A stretch of DNA of 8,528 bases from Prevotellaceae bacterium UBA1726 (GTDB lineage Bacteria; Bacteroidota; Bacteroidia; Bacteroidales; Bacteroidaceae). Within the stretch, counting starts at the first letter, position 1; every line of letters begins with the position of its first letter. Below are positions 6,304 through 8,528 of this stretch, in pieces. The DNA is taken from positions 1 to 8,528 of the forward strand of contig DCIM01000056.1 of NCBI GenBank assembly GCA_002316005.1, in the 5' to 3' direction. A model generated the notes under the pieces. The model was given only the letters and a program-made list of their open reading frames with translations, was not told the origin of the DNA and did not search any database. A program made the position numbers and the translations under genes.

Positions 6304-6371
6304 TATATAAGATATTGAAAATCAAATCCGAGATTGCAATAAATCCCGTTTTTGCGCGTTATATTCATAAT

Positions 6372-7802
6372 ATGAAGCGATTACTTCCTATATATATAAT
6401 AATGTGTGTCACGGCCATGATGTGGTCGTGCCGGGAAGATGATTTTTCAGTATCTCCTTCCGACTTACTTACATTCTCGAAGGACACCATCCAATTCGAT
6501 ACCGTTTTCTCCAACACCCCTACATCAACCAAGGATTTCTGGGTTCACAACAAGACTGGTCGTAATATCCGTCTTCAGACCGTTCGCCTTGAGCGCGGAA
6601 ATCAGTCGGGCTATCGTGTGAATGTTGATGGCGTCTATCTCGGTCCTACCACCGGATATCAGACAAACGAGGTGGAAGTGCGTAAGAACGATAGTATCCG
6701 TGTGTTTGTGGAGTTGACCGCCATTGGTGACAATGATGTGGATTACAAACGCATTCAGGATAATATTGTCTTCACCTCCGAAGGTGGGGCAATACAGAAG
6801 TTGGCACTCAATGCCTGGGCGTGGAATGCCATTATGCTCAACAATCCGAAAATCAAGCGCGACACCACCTTCACGGCTCAGCGTCCAATCGTGATTTCCG
6901 GCAATCTCATTGTTGATTCTTTGGCAACACTCACCCTTGAAGCTGGAACACGAATCTATTTCCACGACGAGTCATCGTTGGATGTATATGGCCGACTCAT
7001 CACGAAAGGAACACCTGAGAATGAGGTTGTGCTTCGCGGCTACCGACTTGATAATATGTTCGATTATCTTCCTTACGACCGTGTCAGTGGTCAATGGGGT
7101 GGGGTGGCGTTCCATGAGTCATCGTTTGGAAATGAGTTGAACTATACCGATTTGCATAGTTCCTATAATGGCATCTATATCGATTCGTGCGATGTAGAGA
7201 AGAAGACTCTCACCATGAATGCTTCTACCGTTCACAACTGTCAGGGTTATGGAATCCGTAACCAATGCAGTTGGATTGAACTCTATAACTGCCAGATTAC
7301 CAATACATTGTACGATTGCTTGCAGACAAATGGCGGTTTGACACTCCTTGATAACTGCACACTTGCTCAGTTCTATCCATTCGACTCGAACAGAGGCGTG
7401 GCACTGCGTTTTACCAATGAGGTAGCCCCTCTGCAGTTCATCTGCTACAACACACTTGTTACGGGTTATGCCGATGATGAGATTATGGGAGAGCAGAAAG
7501 ACAAGGAACGCAGTTTCTACTATGAGTTCCATAACTGCATACTCCGTACTCCGGAGGTGACCACTGCCGATGCCACTTATTTCGACAATGTGAAGTTTGA
7601 GGACATAAAGGACACCGACACGACAGGCAAAAAGCATTTTAAGAATATTGATACAGACAACCTCAAATACGACTTCCGTCTTGATGCCGTCTCTGCGGCC
7701 ATTGATGCTGCCAACCCAACAACAGCAATGCCAACAGATCGTAATGGTCTTCAGCGAGATGAGCATCCGGATATAGGTGCGTTTGAGTATGTGAAACAAT
7801 AA
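6372..7802 (+). CDS. Right-handed beta-helix lipoprotein, probably exposed on the cell surface
   Basis: The 476-residue protein has a lipoprotein signal peptide: KR at 2-3, hydrophobic 4-18, lipobox MWSC with Cys20. The next residues, REDDF, are acidic as in the surface-export signals of Bacteroidetes lipoproteins, so outer-membrane surface location is inferred. Residues about 36-155 look like a beta-sandwich (Ig-like) domain. From about 170 to 405 there are short beta-strand repeats with N/C-rich turns (for example MNASTVHNCQGYGI and ELYNCQITNTLYDCLQ), typical of pectate-lyase-like parallel beta-helices. The C-terminus, with RLDAVSAAIDAA and HPDIGAFEY (466-473), is the ending seen in choice-of-anchor-Q beta-helix proteins. 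No polysaccharide lyase catalytic site can be named from sequence alone; binding or structural roles are equally possible. The frame is open back to 6240, but the ATG at 6372 is chosen because it starts the signal peptide and lies after the promoter box. Cytidine deaminase follows after 53 bp. Confidence 0.88.
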   Translation: MKRLLPIYIIMCVTAMMWSCREDDFSVSPSDLLTFSKDTIQFDTVFSNTPTSTKDFWVHNKTGRNIRLQTVRLERGNQSGYRVNVDGVYLGPTTGYQTNEVEVRKNDSIRVFVELTAIGDNDVDYKRIQDNIVFTSEGGAIQKLALNAWAWNAIMLNNPKIKRDTTFTAQRPIVISGNLIVDSLATLTLEAGTRIYFHDESSLDVYGRLITKGTPENEVVLRGYRLDNMFDYLPYDRVSGQWGGVAFHESSFGNELNYTDLHSSYNGIYIDSCDVEKKTLTMNASTVHNCQGYGIRNQCSWIELYNCQITNTLYDCLQTNGGLTLLDNCTLAQFYPFDSNRGVALRFTNEVAPLQFICYNTLVTGYADDEIMGEQKDKERSFYYEFHNCILRTPEVTTADATYFDNVKFEDIKDTDTTGKKHFKNIDTDNLKYDFRLDAVSAAIDAANPTTAMPTDRNGLQRDEHPDIGAFEYVKQ

Positions 7803-7804
7803 AA

Positions 7805-7825
7805 TGTCCGTTGTCCGTTGTCCGT
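7805..7825 (+). repeat. Three perfect tandem copies of TGTCCGT
   Basis: Units at 7805-7811, 7812-7818 and 7819-7825, directly after the lipoprotein stop (7800-7802) and 31 bp before the cytidine deaminase ATG. The last unit can form a small hairpin with the following bases (TCCG, seven-base loop, CGGA at 7821-7835). It is too weak and too poorly followed by T to be a convincing terminator. Confidence 0.8.
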
Positions 7826-7855
7826 TTTTTGCGGATAAAACAACTAAAAACCGAA

Positions 7856-8335
7856 ATGAAAGAAAAGAAAATTGAAATCAATGTTGAGGAACTCTCCTTC
7901 GAGGAACTTCCTCTCGACCAGCAGGAACTTGTAAAGGCGGCATGCGATGCTACTGGTAGCTCCTATGCTAAATACAGCAATTTCAATGTTGGTGCGGCAA
8001 TCCGTCTTGGTGATGGTCAGATTGTCATTGGTGCAAATCAGGAGAATGCCGCTTTCCCAGTGTCGCTTTGTGCTGAGCGTACAGCAATCTTCGCAGCTCA
8101 GGTGAACCATCCAGAACTCCCAATCACACAGATTGCCATAACAGCCAAGAACAAGAACGGTTTTCTTGTCAATCCTGTTACCCCATGTGGTTCGTGCCGT
8201 CAGGTGATGCTCGAGATGGAAGACAGATACCAGAACAATATGACGGTGTTGCTCTACGGAACAAGCAAGATATACCGCTTGCAGAGTGCAAAAGACCTCC
8301 TTCCACTCTGTTTCGTTGATGCAGACATGCGATAA
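7856..8335 (+). CDS. cdd: Cytidine deaminase
   Basis: Deaminates cytidine and deoxycytidine to uridine and deoxyuridine in pyrimidine salvage. It is a cytosolic, zinc-dependent enzyme of the short, homotetrameric type (159 residues here). Catalytic zinc site: Cys72-Ala-Glu74 (LCAERTAIFAA) and P110-C111-G-S-C114 (PCGSCRQV), with Glu74 as proton shuttle. The substrate-binding motif NQEN (61-64) and the SYAKYSNFNVGAA segment (36-48) are also present. The frame is open upstream through the TGTCCGT repeat to a TTG at 7811. The ATG at 7856 is chosen because MKEKKIEINVEELSFEEL gives a normal-length N-terminus and avoids coding across the repeat. It may be co-transcribed with the lipoprotein gene (53-bp gap, no promoter box seen between them). 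A hairpin terminator follows at once. Confidence 0.96.
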   Translation: MKEKKIEINVEELSFEELPLDQQELVKAACDATGSSYAKYSNFNVGAAIRLGDGQIVIGANQENAAFPVSLCAERTAIFAAQVNHPELPITQIAITAKNKNGFLVNPVTPCGSCRQVMLEMEDRYQNNMTVLLYGTSKIYRLQSAKDLLPLCFVDADMR

Positions 8336-8338
8336 GAG

Positions 8339-8370
8339 AGCATTATTCGAGGGAATAATAGTGCTTTTTT
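8339..8370 (+). terminator. Rho-independent terminator after cytidine deaminase
   Basis: AGCA (8339-8342) pairs with TGCT (8362-8365) and TTATTC (8343-8348) with GAATAA (8353-8358), with a 3-nt bulge (8359-8361) and a GAGG loop (8349-8352). A run of six T follows (8365-8370). It begins three bases after the cdd stop codon. Confidence 0.8.
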
Positions 8371-8389
8371 GCAAAAAACTTCGCAAAAG

Positions 8390-8421
8390 TTTGGTAGTTC
8401 GAAAAAAAAGAAGTACCTTTG
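8390..8421 (+). promoter_or_regulatory. Canonical Bacteroidetes promoter for the tRNA-Ser gene
   Basis: TTTG at 8390-8393 and TACCTTTG at 8414-8421 are separated by 20 nt, the best promoter match in the window (TTTG, about 19-21 nt, TAnnTTTG). Transcription would start a few bases after 8421, giving a tRNA leader of about 55 nt. The -33 region overlaps a small AAACTT/AAGTTT inverted repeat (8376-8392). Confidence 0.8.
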
Positions 8422-8482
8422 CACTCGCGTTTGAAACGACGCATCATTTGTGGTTTGGTAAATCTTTCAGAAGTACCATCAA

Positions 8483-8528
8483 GGAAGGATGGGTGAGTGG
8501 CTGAAACCACCAGTTTGCTAAACTGACG
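8483..8528 (+). tRNA. tRNA-Ser (anticodon GCU), 5' half; 3' end outside window
   Basis: Reads serine codons AGC and AGU. Only the first 46 nt are visible: acceptor strand GGAAGGA (8483-8489), T8-G9, D stem GGT (8492-8494) with ACC (8506-8508) around the serine-type loop GAGTGGCTGAA, then anticodon stem CCAGT (8510-8514), loop TTGCTAA with anticodon GCT at 8517-8519, and ACTGA (8522-8526). Four of five anticodon-stem pairs form; the outermost is C-A. The layout matches tRNA-Ser(GCU) in other bacteria closely. The variable arm, T arm, and acceptor 3' strand are beyond the window, so identity rests on the D arm and anticodon. Confidence 0.88.

Noticed and set aside
6240..6371. Extended lipoprotein N-terminus from ATG at 6240
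   Set aside because: It would precede the promoter box at 6296-6303 and bury the lipoprotein signal peptide 44 residues into the protein.
7119..7799. A 226-codon open frame on the minus strand opposite the lipoprotein gene
   Set aside because: It lies wholly inside the lipoprotein gene, has no recognisable domain, and the + strand frame has a signal peptide, beta-helix and conserved ending. Treated as a shadow frame.
8409..8477. Direct repeat AGAAGTACC at 8409-8417 and 8469-8477, as a possible attachment site beside the tRNA
   Set aside because: It is only 9 bp, lies upstream of the tRNA rather than at its 3' end, and no integrase gene is present.

Overview
The window looks like ordinary chromosome from a member of Bacteroidales, most likely Prevotellaceae (Prevotella/Segatella-like). 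This rests on Bacteroidetes-type promoter elements (TAnnTTTG at about -7, in one place with TTTG 20 nt upstream), weak Shine-Dalgarno sequences, a lipoprotein with an acidic stretch just after its lipobox cysteine, a signal peptide cut before Gln, and the recognisable protein families. The genus is an inference. I see no phage, transposase, CRISPR, toxin-antitoxin or defence genes, and no undescribed multi-gene system that I can support.

Layout: (1) On the + strand, 1-1969 holds the 3' part of a glycogen branching enzyme of the eukaryote-like GH13_8 type, followed after 22 bp by a five-helix membrane protein of unknown function. (2) The 223-bp convergent gap (1970-2192) holds a 120-bp imperfect inverted repeat enclosing four helically phased CATTAATT units, then a strong GC-rich hairpin that is probably a two-way terminator. 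(3) A small secreted protein of unknown function (2193-2663, minus) has its own promoter. (4) A minus-strand operon runs rsmG, metallo-beta-lactamase-fold hydrolase, ruvC, modF-like tandem ABC ATPase (6225 down to 2799), with gaps of 16, 39 and 15 nt. Its promoter at 6244-6251 fixes the rsmG start. The 39-nt gap before ruvC consists entirely of an 8-bp tandem repeat. (5) Divergently, on the + strand, a surface-type beta-helix lipoprotein (6372-7802) is followed by cytidine deaminase (7856-8335), with a 3x7-bp tandem repeat between them. (6) After a terminator, a canonical Bacteroidetes promoter drives a tRNA-Ser(GCU) that runs off the window.

The genes are mostly housekeeping: glycogen branching, 16S rRNA methylation, Holliday junction resolution and pyrimidine salvage. 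The least explained parts are the membrane protein beside glgB, the small secreted protein, the beta-helix lipoprotein, the ModF-like ATPase whose first nucleotide-binding domain has lost catalytic residues, and the three different short tandem repeats in intergenic DNA.
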